Shown piece after piece: positions 35,094 to 45,252 of a stretch of DNA of 64,000 nt; position 1 is the stretch's first letter; each line of letters begins with the position of its first letter. Source of the DNA: Pseudeuparius sepicola (lineage: Eukaryota; Arthropoda; Insecta; Coleoptera; Anthribidae). The notes under the pieces were generated by a model. It saw only the letters and a list, made by a program, of their open reading frames with translations. It was not told the DNA's origin and did not search any database. The stretch spans positions 12,554,501 through 12,618,500 of the forward strand of contig OY987301.1 of assembly GCA_963920635.1 (NCBI GenBank). Reading direction: 5' to 3'. A program made the translations under genes and the position numbers.

Positions 35094-36504
35094 GTATGTA
35101 GTTAATTCTTTCTATAAGATGAGATGTTGCGCTTTTCCAACAGCCCATGGCAGTGTACCTATGTCACAATGAGTCACAAAAATATTGCCCTTTTGAATTT
35201 TCTGACACGCCTTTTAGAAAACGCTCTTGACCTTTTTCATTTACCTAACTGAAATAGGTAAAAAATATTATCGAAAGTAACTGAATTTTTAATGATATAT
35301 TATTCGAAATTGTAACTTTCCTTAAGTCTCCTTATTAAAAACAACATGGCCATAATAACGTTGTCAGGCTCACAAACTGTGACCACTTTCATTCATAACA
35401 GCATACAGAATAGGTTTGCTGTGGCCAGCGAAACGACAAATCAGGACCTTACCGACGAAATTTATTGTTGAAAGCGAACAGCTCGTTCCATATTAGGATC
35501 ACCACTACCACTCACTATAGCCTACATTCCTACGATAATTAAATGGAAACATACACTGATAAAAAGGATACTTTGCTCCAAAGGAATTTACCATTCATTC
35601 AAAGAAATCATTCTTTTGATATATGCCAAATGAATGACGAATTTGATATAATAACCACATTATGTTGTGACTGATACTCAGTATTACATGGGTGTAAGAG
35701 AATAAGTGTTTGGGAAGAGAAACCTGCGTTGGATACAAAATAATGTTTTAGCTAGACGCAAGAGTTTGACTTTTACCTCTTTTAAAACAAGATCATTGTG
35801 AGTTCGAACGAGAGCTTATAATGTTTTGTCTCTTCTCTTAACACTGTAGAGGCTTTGATCCAAAAACTCAGCAGATTGTTGGAAATTCTGTTACATATTG
35901 TCAAGACTATTGTGACATTGTATCAAGACACAGTTTTTTGATAACAGTTTGTTTTCTCATTCTCAGAAATTCATAACTTTAAACCAAAAAGCTTAGTCAA
36001 TTGTTGCAAATTACCGGTTTTATTGTCTAAATTGCATTGGCTTTGAGACAAGAGAATCTGCTTCTTGTTGAAAGCACAAAATACAGGGTGTTTCAGCATT
36101 GACAATAAAATGAAATTATTTGTTTTTAAAAATATATTTCAAATAAAAACAAAACAAACACTTATCGGTTTTACAAAACAACAAAATAAAAATATATTCT
36201 GACATTGAGTTATACTACCTTCCTACTCTCTAAAGCAGGCACTGTTCACGTGCAGTATTCACCAAGTTCAGAACACCGAATGTTTGTTGTTTGGGGAATA
36301 TCTACTAGTGCGAATAGCAGATTTGCCAAACATTCTCATAGTCTCCCATTCAAACAAGCAAGCATTTGTCGAACAACAAATATTTGGTATTCCTGATTCG
36401 GAGATTACCACAAATTCATGTGGTGCCAGTCTTATATAAACTCCAAAAAAGATTACACTCAATAGATTTTTCCTCGTTAAAAAAAAGTAAATTATTTAAT
36501 TGTA

Positions 36505-37205
36505 CAGGGTCTTCACGCGAAAACTACGACCCCTCTATTATTTCTCTGATTTTTGCAGATAGGGAAAAAAGTTTTATATAAAAGTTGTAAGGTAAGTAAC
36601 TATCGGGCTTTAGAAAGGTAGTCTTGCGGATTATACAGGGTGCATCGTAAAAGTGGAACAAAATATATACCTATTTTTGTTTTTAATAAACACCTTGTAT
36701 ATTTTTGGATATTTTAAACGAAATAATTTTTCTGATTGCACTGATGTATAATATGTTGATATTTGGATTTTCATTTAGCAAGATATGTGGACCTAATTTC
36801 ATAAAAAATCATTTAAAAGATGGCAGTTAGCCATCAAATTAAGGCGGATTGATAGTCAGTTTTTTAAGTATTCATCCTGTATAGACGAAAAAGTAAAAAC
36901 TATGAATATTAATTATTTATTGATATTTTGCTAATATTTTAATTACCTAAGTAAGATATAATTTAGCATAGTTATCAACATGTTATATATCATTGCAATC
37001 AGACAAATTATATCTTTTAAAGGATGTTCATTATTAAAAACAAAAAATATAGTTTGTCCCACTTTTAAGATACACCCTGAATAATCCACAAGCTTACCTT
37101 TCTAAAGTCCAATAGTTACCTTACAACTCTTATATAAAACTTTTTTCTCTATCTGTAAAAATTAGAGAAATAATAGGGGGTCGGAGTTTTCGCGTGAAAA
37201 CCCTG
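36505..37205. mobile_element. TA-flanked inverted-repeat element (mariner/Tc1-type non-autonomous), 701 bp
   Basis: Ends CAGGGTCTTCACGCGAAAAC and its inverse GTTTTCGCGTGAAAACCCTG, flanked on both sides by TA. The arms run about 210 bp inwards (36505-36715 and 36990-37205) with scattered mismatches; the middle has no ORF worth noting. It lies just downstream of the EnSpm transposase stop, inside the AATTATTTAATTGTAC motif that also ends the first 174-bp tandem unit. Confidence 0.8.
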
Positions 37206-37208
37206 TAG

Positions 37209-37540
37209 GTACAAATAAACATCTTTGCATTTGCATCATAATGAGTATTATAACATGACTTATTATCGAGTGACTGAAATGATCAAATGATTGAACAACT
37301 AAACAACTATTCTGACTAGTTACAACTACATAACTTTGTACATGATCACAAAAGCCAATTTTTATCAATAAATTATTTAATTGTACAAATAAACATCTTT
37401 CCATTTGCATCATAATGAGTATTATAACATGACTTATTATCGAGTGACTGAAATGATTGAACAACTAAACAACTATTCTCACTAGTTACAACTTCATAAC
37501 TTTGTACATGATCACAAAAGCCAATTGTTATCATAGGTAT
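37209..37540. repeat. 174-bp tandem duplication over the 3' end of the transposase ORF
   Basis: GTACAAATAAACATCTTT begins at 37209 and again at 37383, and the following about 150 bp are nearly identical, with a few substitutions and one small indel. The unit length, 174 bp, is a multiple of three, so both copies can be read in the transposase frame family. The stop used by the 803-residue ORF lies at the junction. Confidence 0.85.
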
Positions 37541-39784
37541 TAAAACGAAAAGTAAGTCGTTTTCATCTAAAACGATATGTTTTATTTTAGCAAATTTGGA
37601 AACTAAGTTTGCAGACGACATCTGCAGAAAAAAATTTTTTTTATAATAAAAATTTTCAACACTTATCCAAGGTACATCAATAACATTTGCAGTAAAAAGT
37701 CCAGGAAAGTTTTTTAGTACTTTTTCGCTTAAACAAATAGGCGGACCATTAGTTTTAAATGTAACCAATCCTTTTTTGCTCAAAATTCTTGAAGAGAACC
37801 TAAGTTGTTGCCGAATTGATAAGGTTAGCAACAGATTTCTTCTGCATGTTACCGAGTTTGCAGTACATTTTAACAATCGATGAAAAGCTTCATATCTCAT
37901 TGACCAGTAGTACCTGGGAGGGCCTAATAAGCGTATTACTTTTGGGTAGTGAAGTAAAATGTGATATTTTGGTCTTAAATGTTCATTAAATAGTTCTGAA
38001 AGTAATGCATGATGTTCTTCGATTAGGATTTGTAAATAACTAATAGAATCTTTTGAAAAACTTTTACATAACAAATTTTCTAAAATTTGAAGTGTTAATA
38101 TATAAAATTTCCAAACAGGCTCATTTTCTGGTACAAGATCTCCTACTAATAGTCCCAGATAAACTGTGAGTGACATCATTTCTGATGCACTGATAATTAT
38201 CATTTTTTTCTTCAAATGTTCTAATTTAATTGGTGGCATGCAATTGCCTACATCTACTCGTGAAAAATTAAAAAAATTAATTCTGTTATTTAAATGTTCA
38301 AGTGAAAAATATTTCGACTTAATAAGAGAATTTATAATAAAAGCCATATCATATCGTAAGACTCCTAAGAGCATATCATGCATTAGGTCACAGGATATAT
38401 TTTGAGTAACATGAAAATTAGTTAAATCATTCCATACTGCAGCCTCTTTAACACCATGGGATCCAGAAATGCAGTCAATATTATAATTTTCAATAGTACG
38501 ATCAACAAAATTAGAGTCCCTCCATTCAGATCGCGTTTTTTCTTTGGGTGTGGTACATATACGACAAAAGAAATCAGAATTAAAACTTTCTGGAAAACCT
38601 AAAATTGAATTTAATCCTAAATTGTCACCTAAAATGGAAATTAAGGGAAAATAAACTATATTCTCGCCAGTAGAGGTATTAATTCTAATCCCTTCGGTTT
38701 CTAAATACTTTAAATCCTCAATTAATTTTTGAAACACTCTTCTATTACCATAAGTAGTTCTGTCGGAGGAATAGAATAATTGTACCAAAAAGATATTTTC
38801 TAAAAGTGAGGCAAATTCAGGTGGAATACACGCCAGTGAAATATAAACAGCTCCTATTTTATAATTTCCTGACCTTGACCCCAAAACGTTAAGAGGCTCG
38901 AAATCATCAAAGTATAAAAATATGGGCAACGCTTTCTTATGAATAAACCTTTCTTTTATTCTCTTCCATTGATGTCCCTGAAAGACACTTGTTAAAATTT
39001 CCCTTGAACTGTTCTCTTCCTCATGTATATATGCTTCTATTGTATTAAAAACATCGGGCAATTCTAAAAACTGTTTTAATATCGTTTTGATACATATTAT
39101 TTGCCCTACAACTTTTTTAACTGTAATAGTTGGTTCTCCAGAGGTATCTGTTTTAGATAAATTCTCAGATGTTCCGATAGTAAATGGTGTGGGCTTCGTA
39201 AAAGAATGTTGCTCTTCTAAATACTGAAATCTTAAATGTTCTGTGCGTACTTGATCAAATTTCGTCGTTAATGTATTAAATGATTCATTGAGATATTTTT
39301 TAATGTCCTCACTGTTATCTAAGTTTTCACAGTTTGAAATTATGAAAGAAAAGATACTGTGATTAAGTTCCTTGGTGTAATTAATTACTTCTTGCACAAA
39401 GCCTCTAGTTACAGAAGGATTGTTATATAACTTAGACATAAAACTAACGAATATCATATGTATATTATTGTCTTGATCGAGGGAAGTAAAATTATTTGGC
39501 ACACTTTCGGGCAGAGTTACTTTAGGTTTATCAAAATTAGGAGTTGAATATTGGGGAACTTCACATCGATTGTTTTTGACAATTTCATTTCTCTCCACTG
39601 AATCACCTGAATGTTTATACTTAAAATGTTTCCGTAAACTAGTTATATCTTTAAATGATCTGGAGCAACTAATTTGTTTGCACTGATACACTGATAGAAA
39701 AGGATGGCTAAATTTAATGTGTTGAATTAATGTGTTAGAAGAGAAAAAAAGGCGATTGCATTTAAAACACAGAAAACCGCTCAT
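37373..39784 (-). CDS. EnSpm/CACTA-like transposase with N-terminal C2H2 zinc fingers, 803 aa, intact
   Basis: A single uninterrupted ORF from a true ATG. Two C2H2 fingers open the protein: C6-x2-C9-x12-H22-x4-H27 and C35-x4-C40-x12-H53-x4-H58. The core matches the large 'uncharacterised' transposase family of animal EnSpm elements: an acidic FLYFDDFEP strand (289-297), LGSRSGNYKIGAVYISL (301-317), LGDNLGLNSILGF (385-397), a CRIC knuckle (407-410), the CDLMHDMLLGVL block (465-476), HHALLSELFNEHLRPKYHILLHYP (591-614) and MRYEAFHR (629-636). D293/D294, D387, D466 and E632 are candidate acidic catalytic residues; assigning them to a DDE triad is inference. The last about 45 codons fall in a 174-bp tandem duplication, so the C-terminus may differ from the ancestral one. 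Only 39 nt separate its ATG from the stop of the upstream accessory gene. Confidence 0.85.
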   Translation of the reverse strand: MSGFLCFKCNRLFFSSNTLIQHIKFSHPFLSVYQCKQISCSRSFKDITSLRKHFKYKHSGDSVERNEIVKNNRCEVPQYSTPNFDKPKVTLPESVPNNFTSLDQDNNIHMIFVSFMSKLYNNPSVTRGFVQEVINYTKELNHSIFSFIISNCENLDNSEDIKKYLNESFNTLTTKFDQVRTEHLRFQYLEEQHSFTKPTPFTIGTSENLSKTDTSGEPTITVKKVVGQIICIKTILKQFLELPDVFNTIEAYIHEEENSSREILTSVFQGHQWKRIKERFIHKKALPIFLYFDDFEPLNVLGSRSGNYKIGAVYISLACIPPEFASLLENIFLVQLFYSSDRTTYGNRRVFQKLIEDLKYLETEGIRINTSTGENIVYFPLISILGDNLGLNSILGFPESFNSDFFCRICTTPKEKTRSEWRDSNFVDRTIENYNIDCISGSHGVKEAAVWNDLTNFHVTQNISCDLMHDMLLGVLRYDMAFIINSLIKSKYFSLEHLNNRINFFNFSRVDVGNCMPPIKLEHLKKKMIIISASEMMSLTVYLGLLVGDLVPENEPVWKFYILTLQILENLLCKSFSKDSISYLQILIEEHHALLSELFNEHLRPKYHILLHYPKVIRLLGPPRYYWSMRYEAFHRLLKCTANSVTCRRNLLLTLSIRQQLRFSSRILSKKGLVTFKTNGPPICLSEKVLKNFPGLFTANVIDVPWISVENFYYKKNFFLQMSSANLVSKFAKIKHIVLDENDLLFVLIPMITIGFCDHVQSYEVVTSENSCLVVQSFQSLDNKSCYNTHYDANGKMFICTIK

Positions 39785-39823
39785 GTTTAATAATTTAAAG
39801 GTATATACCTACATAAGTGTCGT

Positions 39824-42800
39824 TTAAAGTTTCTCCGTCAAATCATTTATGAAAGGCAATTTTGGATCATTCTTAGAATAATATTTATAAATATTCCACT
39901 GTATTAGATACCAAATATGGCGTGCCTCAAATGGATACTCTGCATCAAACACTTGATATACCTTATAACAAAAATCTAATGCATCCAAAACTGTCAAACA
40001 TTTATAGGTAATATCATTCACCACTACAAAAGCAGAGTTTACATTACTTAAACTATGTCCTACCAGAAGAATGTATGGTTGAACGGTTAAGCCCTTTTTA
40101 TATTTTTGGTCTATTTGGTTTTTTCTGGCTTTATCGATGTCACCCGGAAGTGTAACATGAACTAAAAATCCATCTCGACATTCCACAACCGAAGGTTTCC
40201 AGTGGAGTTTTCCAACTTGTGTTCTGGTTTTTGGGGGCACAAGAGCTGCTAGTAAATGTAATTTAATCGCAGTTTTCGAATCTACAAATAATAAATATAT
40301 AAAAATAATAATCTAAATAGGTAAAATATAAGAACACATTCATTTTTAGTAAAATTTGGAAAAGATAAAGAGTACACAAGTATAAACTGATCCGTTTTTA
40401 ATATTTAATATAAGCACTTAGATAACATAAAATTAGTAAGTACTTTAGGTAGATAGGTATATCTACTTACCCGTAGTTAAGTCAGTACTATCTAGAAGCT
40501 GAAGAATACTGTTATCTGTGGCACTTAGACCAGTTTTTCTGTTACTTAAAATATTGTCGAAAAACTCTTCAAAGCGTAATTCCAAATCAAAATTCTCTTT
40601 GTTAGAGGAATCGATTTGATCAAAATCCCAACTAATCTAAAAACAAATTTTAGGTAAAACAAAGTGCCTTACGTGTGTTAGTGTTAGTGGTACCATATAA
40701 GTGTAAATAAGTTAACATTTATGGATCAATTCTGCATTTCCATTTTTTTCTATTATGCGGAAATTTGTGTCTTACAAAGATTCGTATACATTCCTTAGTT
40801 AAGACATATAAATATGACTAACCTGAAATTGCGGTAGTTCATTTTTACAATATGTAAAAGATATTCAGTGACCCAACAGATCTCGTAAGCATACAGAAAA
40901 ATGCAGAATTGAACCATTCGTCGCTATTTAGAAAATTAAGCCTATTTTGTGAATGCCCACTTACAAGTTCAGGAGCTAGCTGAGTTTTTAATATAGGCCA
41001 TTCATTTATAAAATTTTCGATAGATTCTGTATGTGCAAGCTTCCTTACACAATAAGAGTTCTTCCAGTGAGTCAGTACCTCTGCTGTTGGTTCAGTGTTC
41101 TTCTTCAGCCATATATGGCTATCCCTAGCAGATTGTGTGATGTCTAAAATAGAAACACCTTTTACAGTTAATCGCAATACGATAATAATAACTAATACGA
41201 ATTACCTGCCGCTTCACTAGAAACAGGCTCATCAGGAGCAACGACTGTTTTGACTTCGTTCCGAAACAACGTTTTCACAAGGTAGAGGAGATTTCTTTGT
41301 TTGTCAATCAGTTTTCCTCGAGCTTTTTCAGACTGGTGTCGTCTTGACTGACTCTTTGGTATAGATGGAACGAAATAAGTGGAACTTTTTTCTTTCGGCA
41401 TAACCTGTTCAATTTGTTTTGAAAGGACTTCAAAATCACCATGTGACAATTTTGAAAATTTATTAAGCAAGTGCTTGACTAAAATTTCGGCTAGGCGGTC
41501 TCTGTCAACATTCGCAAGTCCTTCTCCCTTCCCTTTAAAAAGAAGGGCTTGCCCAACAATATCAGCCTTTAAAAATTCTTCTAAACTGAAATCATCCAAT
41601 GCACTGGAGCGATTGGAAGTATCAGAAGGTGAATTAAGGCTGGACGAATATGCTGTGTCGGAGCTTGTACTAGCGTAATACGTTTCAGTAGTTGCTGTAC
41701 TTAGTGTTTTCAAATTTGCTACGTCTTGATTCTGAGATGAGGGTCCAGCAATTAACACTATTGGAAGATTTTCTATTTGAGAAAAATCAGTTTCTGTATT
41801 AACACTTGTTAATTGTTGTGTTTCTATTGGAGTTTCTGTTTCTGACTGTCTAATTTTTTTGGTTGGGATTGATTCCTGAAAATCACCAAGCTTATATGCA
41901 TGGAAGCGAAAAATAGCTGACGAATTAAAATCTCGATCGACAGCTTTACAAACAAAACTATAGAGCAGATATTTTTTAAATAACTAAATCAACATGTCAA
42001 TTATATAATGTATGTATTATATAATGTATGTATTATATAATGTATGTATTATATAATGGATGTATTATATAATGTATGTATTATATAATGTATGTATATA
42101 TATGTACTTACATTTTCCTCTTCTTGTTCTTCAAACAGCGATTTAATGCCTCGTTTTAACCTTATTTTGTCTCCTATATTTTGCGTAAGTTTATCTATTT
42201 GCTCTTCAGAAAGATACTTTAAAATTTCGCTCTCATCAATTCTTTCTTCTATTGTTGACAAAAATAAAAATAATTAATGTTTAATATTTTTGGCCAGTTG
42301 TACAGGGTGCCCCTCTGAAAATTGCACCCCTCTTAATCTTTTTATTTTTTGAGAGAGAAAAAAAATTTAATACATAATGAATGAAGAAAAGGAATTTTCC
42401 AAGTGTGAAACATCAGTTTTTTTCAAAACTTCCAAGGCACACGTAATTTTTTTCGAAACTAAAATTCTATCTCAGTTTTAAACCAAGCAGGTCTGATCCT
42501 CAGAAGCTCAAAGCCGATTTACTTAATAGTAGTAGCTCTTGGCCAATTTAGTTATTAGTATTTTTTTTCCAAAATTATAGGGTGAGTAGTTTCTGAGATA
42601 CGGCCGGCGTCCATTCTTAGTTGGGCCACCCAATACATGCTGACATGATAAAAAAGTTGAAATAGGTACGATAATAATAAATTGTTGAATATATGTACCT
42701 AAATGCGCACAACAATAAAATATTTTCGTATACGTTTAGAGATATCTTCACTTCATTATTATGTGTACTTATTACACTAAGCTTTTGTCATTCTATTACC

Positions 42801-43648
42801 CTATAGCTGCTATACAGGGTGACTGATCACTAAGTACAATACGAGTGGGTATAGAAAATAAGATTTGAACGCCTTTCAAAAAAATCCAAATAAACGAGAA
42901 AATATATTTTTTCTAAACTCTATTTTTCTCTTCCAATTTACGCTGCGCGCCGTCCCTACGACTGCGTTGGTCTATCTTTTATTGATCGCCTTGTCCAAGG
43001 CCGTTCCAGCTGTTCGAGAAGTCAATGCGCCATTTACGAAGATTAAAAGAGGTTTTGCGCCACTTTTTAAAAAATGATGCGAAAATGCTCAAATAAATTG
43101 TTAGGTACACGTTAAAATATTTGTACTAAAGTCAGGTACAACCGAGGGTGCAACTAAAAACTGAAAAATTAATTGTTGTTGCTGTCTCAAGTATTTAGTG
43201 GGGATAGGTATGGCAAAATCGCAGGACTTAAGGCAAAGTCTGTATTCTTTTGTGGTAAGTTCTTGGGACTTGTAATGAGATATCGCCATTTTGACAACGG
43301 AAACGGCGTCCTATGTCCTACGATAACGTTGGCGTCTACCAATGCATATATAAACATTCTTAACTTTGTATTTTACAGGTGCTTTGTCTGCGTAATATCC
43401 CAGAAAAAAAAACACTAGGAATCTTTTCAATTTGCATAAGTGATGCCTAATAAATTATCACAAAATATGGAAATAGTATAGTAATGGTAGTAGGGCAGTG
43501 TTATGATATATACCTACTCACAATTAATTGCAATCATATCATTTTCACACATTTCAAATTATCTCCCTAATTACACAAAATGCTTACCTTCAAATTTGGA
43601 CCATAAATGGTCCAAACGCCAGCTATTTAAGAGTTCTTTTACGTTCAT
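39824..43648 (-). CDS. EnSpm-associated accessory protein with N-terminal SAM-like domain, 6 exons, 556 aa
   Basis: Exons read on the minus strand: 43648-43588, 42248-42112, 41875-41206, 41143-40965, 40636-40471, 40281-39824. Donors are GTAAGC, GTAAGT, GTAATT, GTAAGT and GTAAGT, all acceptors are AG, and the pieces sum to 1671 nt, exactly 557 codons, with phases matching at every junction. Residues 1-60 form a SAM-like domain split by intron 1 (LLNSWRLDHLWSKFEEERID, then LSEEQIDKL, IGDKIRLKRGIKSL). A Ser/Thr-rich linker and a basic block (SRRHQSEKARGKLIDKQRNL) follow. The C-terminal half has the family pattern WLKKNTEPTAEVLTHWKNSY, then GKLHWKPSVVECRDGFLVHV and AEYPFEARHIWYLIQ. Proteins of this layout accompany animal EnSpm transposases; by analogy with plant TnpA a terminal-binding role is likely but not shown. 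The ATG is preceded by CTGTTATAAA, and the exon ends in a good donor. Confidence 0.8.
42001..42110. repeat. 16-bp tandem repeat TATGTATTATATAATG
   Basis: About six nearly perfect units, with one A-to-G change (AATGGATG) in the third to fourth unit. It lies in intron 2 of the EnSpm accessory gene, right beside the exon 2 donor. Confidence 0.85.
42303..42633. mobile_element. CAGGGTG-type non-autonomous element in intron 1 of the EnSpm accessory gene
   Basis: Starts TA-CAGGGTGCCCC and ends at a degenerate GGGCCACCCAATA (expected ACCCTGTA). A related, oppositely oriented copy is at about 49360-49480: both hold CCAAG(C/G)...CTTCTG(A/G)GGATCAG and the AAACCAAGCAGG core in opposite sense. Another CAGGGTG end (CAGGGTGACTGATCACTAAG) starts at 42813 in the same intron. 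Confidence 0.6.
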
Positions 43649-44037
43649 TTTATAACAGTCACCATCCACAGCGCACTGTACAAACGCAAATACCTACACC
43701 TACGTCTCTCTCGGACGTCGGACGAGTCGAAATGCGCAGTTCCCTCACGCGTCACGCGGGTAGCGGTGGGGATCAGGCTCTGTTGTCAAGAATCTCTACT
43801 TCCGCCTAATAGAATCTGCCCTTGATAGAAGATAATGATGTACAAGATCTTATGCGAAAGAAGTTTATGTCGCCATAAAATAATCAAAAGTTAAAAGAAT
43901 GTGGAAGTTGTTTCAAGAACCAAAGTTTCCTTTATCTAAATACATGGATTTAAGCTGAAATGAATTGACTTTGTTCTAAGGATAAAAATGGCAAAAGAAC
44001 GTATTCTTTTGTCACAAACTGACCTCTTTTATCAGTG

Positions 44038-45164
44038 TAAGACTTATTTTAAAACTCTGTTTTTAAAAACAATAAATATGAAGTGAAAACCTGTTTTTGC
44101 TAGAATTTATAAGGTGCCACAAAAATTACATAGAAAACCTATATTTTTACTTTCACGTCACCAAGGGGGTGATGTTCTTATTGTTCATAATTTATTGTGC
44201 GTATGTGGAGAACGAGTACTGCTTTTTGCTATTATGGGCCCATTTCATTTAAATTCTTCATCCCGAAGATTTGAAACATTTTCTTCTGTGGCATAATTTT
44301 TACCCAAAGAAAAAATAACTAGAAAAATTCTGGTTCTTTTGATGACTTAAAGATGATAGTTTATCGGCTGAAAAATATTATTCGAAGTCCGGTCACGAAG
44401 TAATGTAATGTAGTAGGTAGTAAGTACGGTACCTGCACATAAGTGCTTTTATTATGCGTATGTTGAACCCAAAACTGTTATGTTATCCGCTAAGCAGGTG
44501 AGAGATGGAGTCAATTAAAAAAATAACTAACGCGTTCTTAGAAGAAACTGAAAAAACATGAAGGCATAGTGCCTTAATCAGACCCAGATCATCAACTTGG
44601 ATACTTGAATATGTTGCAAGTGTCTTTCATTTGCAGATACAGGGTGTGTGTGCGCGTTGAAAACTTTTAAATTCTGGTTAAAATCAAAGTAGCAAGATTA
44701 GAATTTCTTAAGTATACCTAATCGTCAATTTTGCTGATGGATGACACTATGTTATTAATATTTCTCATTGTGAAAGGCCTGCACAACTGTTTTCGCGAAC
44801 ATGCCAATCATTCTCCTGCCATTTTAATTAAAAAAAACCTGCAGTCTCTCAATTCCTTTATTTTAGCTTCACTGGAATCGTGACTTACCTTGCACTTGCT
44901 TTCTTCTATATAAGTAAGTACCTGTATACTTGGACGCAATTAACAATAATTGATAGGCCGTTTTGCCGACCACATTATACAAACTTTCAACTGCGGAGCA
45001 GGGGACACATCCACCATAGTCGGGACCATATCGGGACTAAGTTTAAGCCAATGAATGGTTTTAAATTTGTTATTTTTTAAATATAGGCACTCGGCATTAA
45101 AAGCTCAGAAATCGGCATTATTGTGCGATGTTTACTTGACAAGTGGCGTCCTCTGTGGACAATT
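44038..45164. other. No feature seen beyond a CAGGGTGTGTG end at 44640
   Basis: AT-rich flank of the EnSpm element. Confidence 0.45.
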
Positions 45165-45172
45165 GACAGGAC

Positions 45173-45244
45173 CATGGCCTCCTACGATTTACGACTCCCT
45201 TCGGCGTCCTTTAGAAGGGCCGCCGTAAATGGTAGGAGGCCATG
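45173..45244. mobile_element. 72-bp foldback with 8-bp target duplication (hAT-type size)
   Basis: GACAGGAC stands at 45165-45172 and at 45245-45252. Between them CATGGCCTCCTACGATTTAC pairs with its inverse (one mismatch) over 21 bp, and CCCTTC/GAAGGG extends the stem around a loop of about 12 nt. An 8-bp duplication is the hallmark of hAT elements. Confidence 0.7.
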
Positions 45245-45252
45245 GACAGGAC

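Larger units (their letters stand above)
35554..44037 (-). mobile_element. EnSpm/CACTA-like DNA transposon, apparently full length (about 8.5 kb)
   Basis: The left end reads CACTGATAAAAAGGA and the right end is its inverse (TCTTTTATCAGTG), giving an 11-bp perfect CACTGATAAAA terminal repeat with TA outside both ends. CACTG ends are typical of animal EnSpm elements, whose target duplications are 2-3 bp. Subterminal stretches on both sides share CAAA(A)GAA...TTCTTTTG motifs. Inside are two minus-strand genes, an accessory protein (39824-43648) and a transposase (37373-39784), in the order usual for these elements. Later insertions are the inverted-repeat element 36505-37205, the CAGGGTG element 42303-42633 in intron 1, a solo CAGGGTG end at 36092 and another at 42812. 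Both frames are open, so the copy may be recently active. The boundary call rests on the short terminal repeat and is less sure than the gene content. Confidence 0.75.

Noticed and set aside
37162..37464. 100-codon minus-strand ORF with an internal repeated peptide
   Set aside because: It reads the 174-bp tandem duplication in another frame than the transposase.
42001..42110. CRISPR-like regularly spaced repeat
   Set aside because: Units are contiguous with no spacers; an AT-rich minisatellite in a eukaryotic intron.
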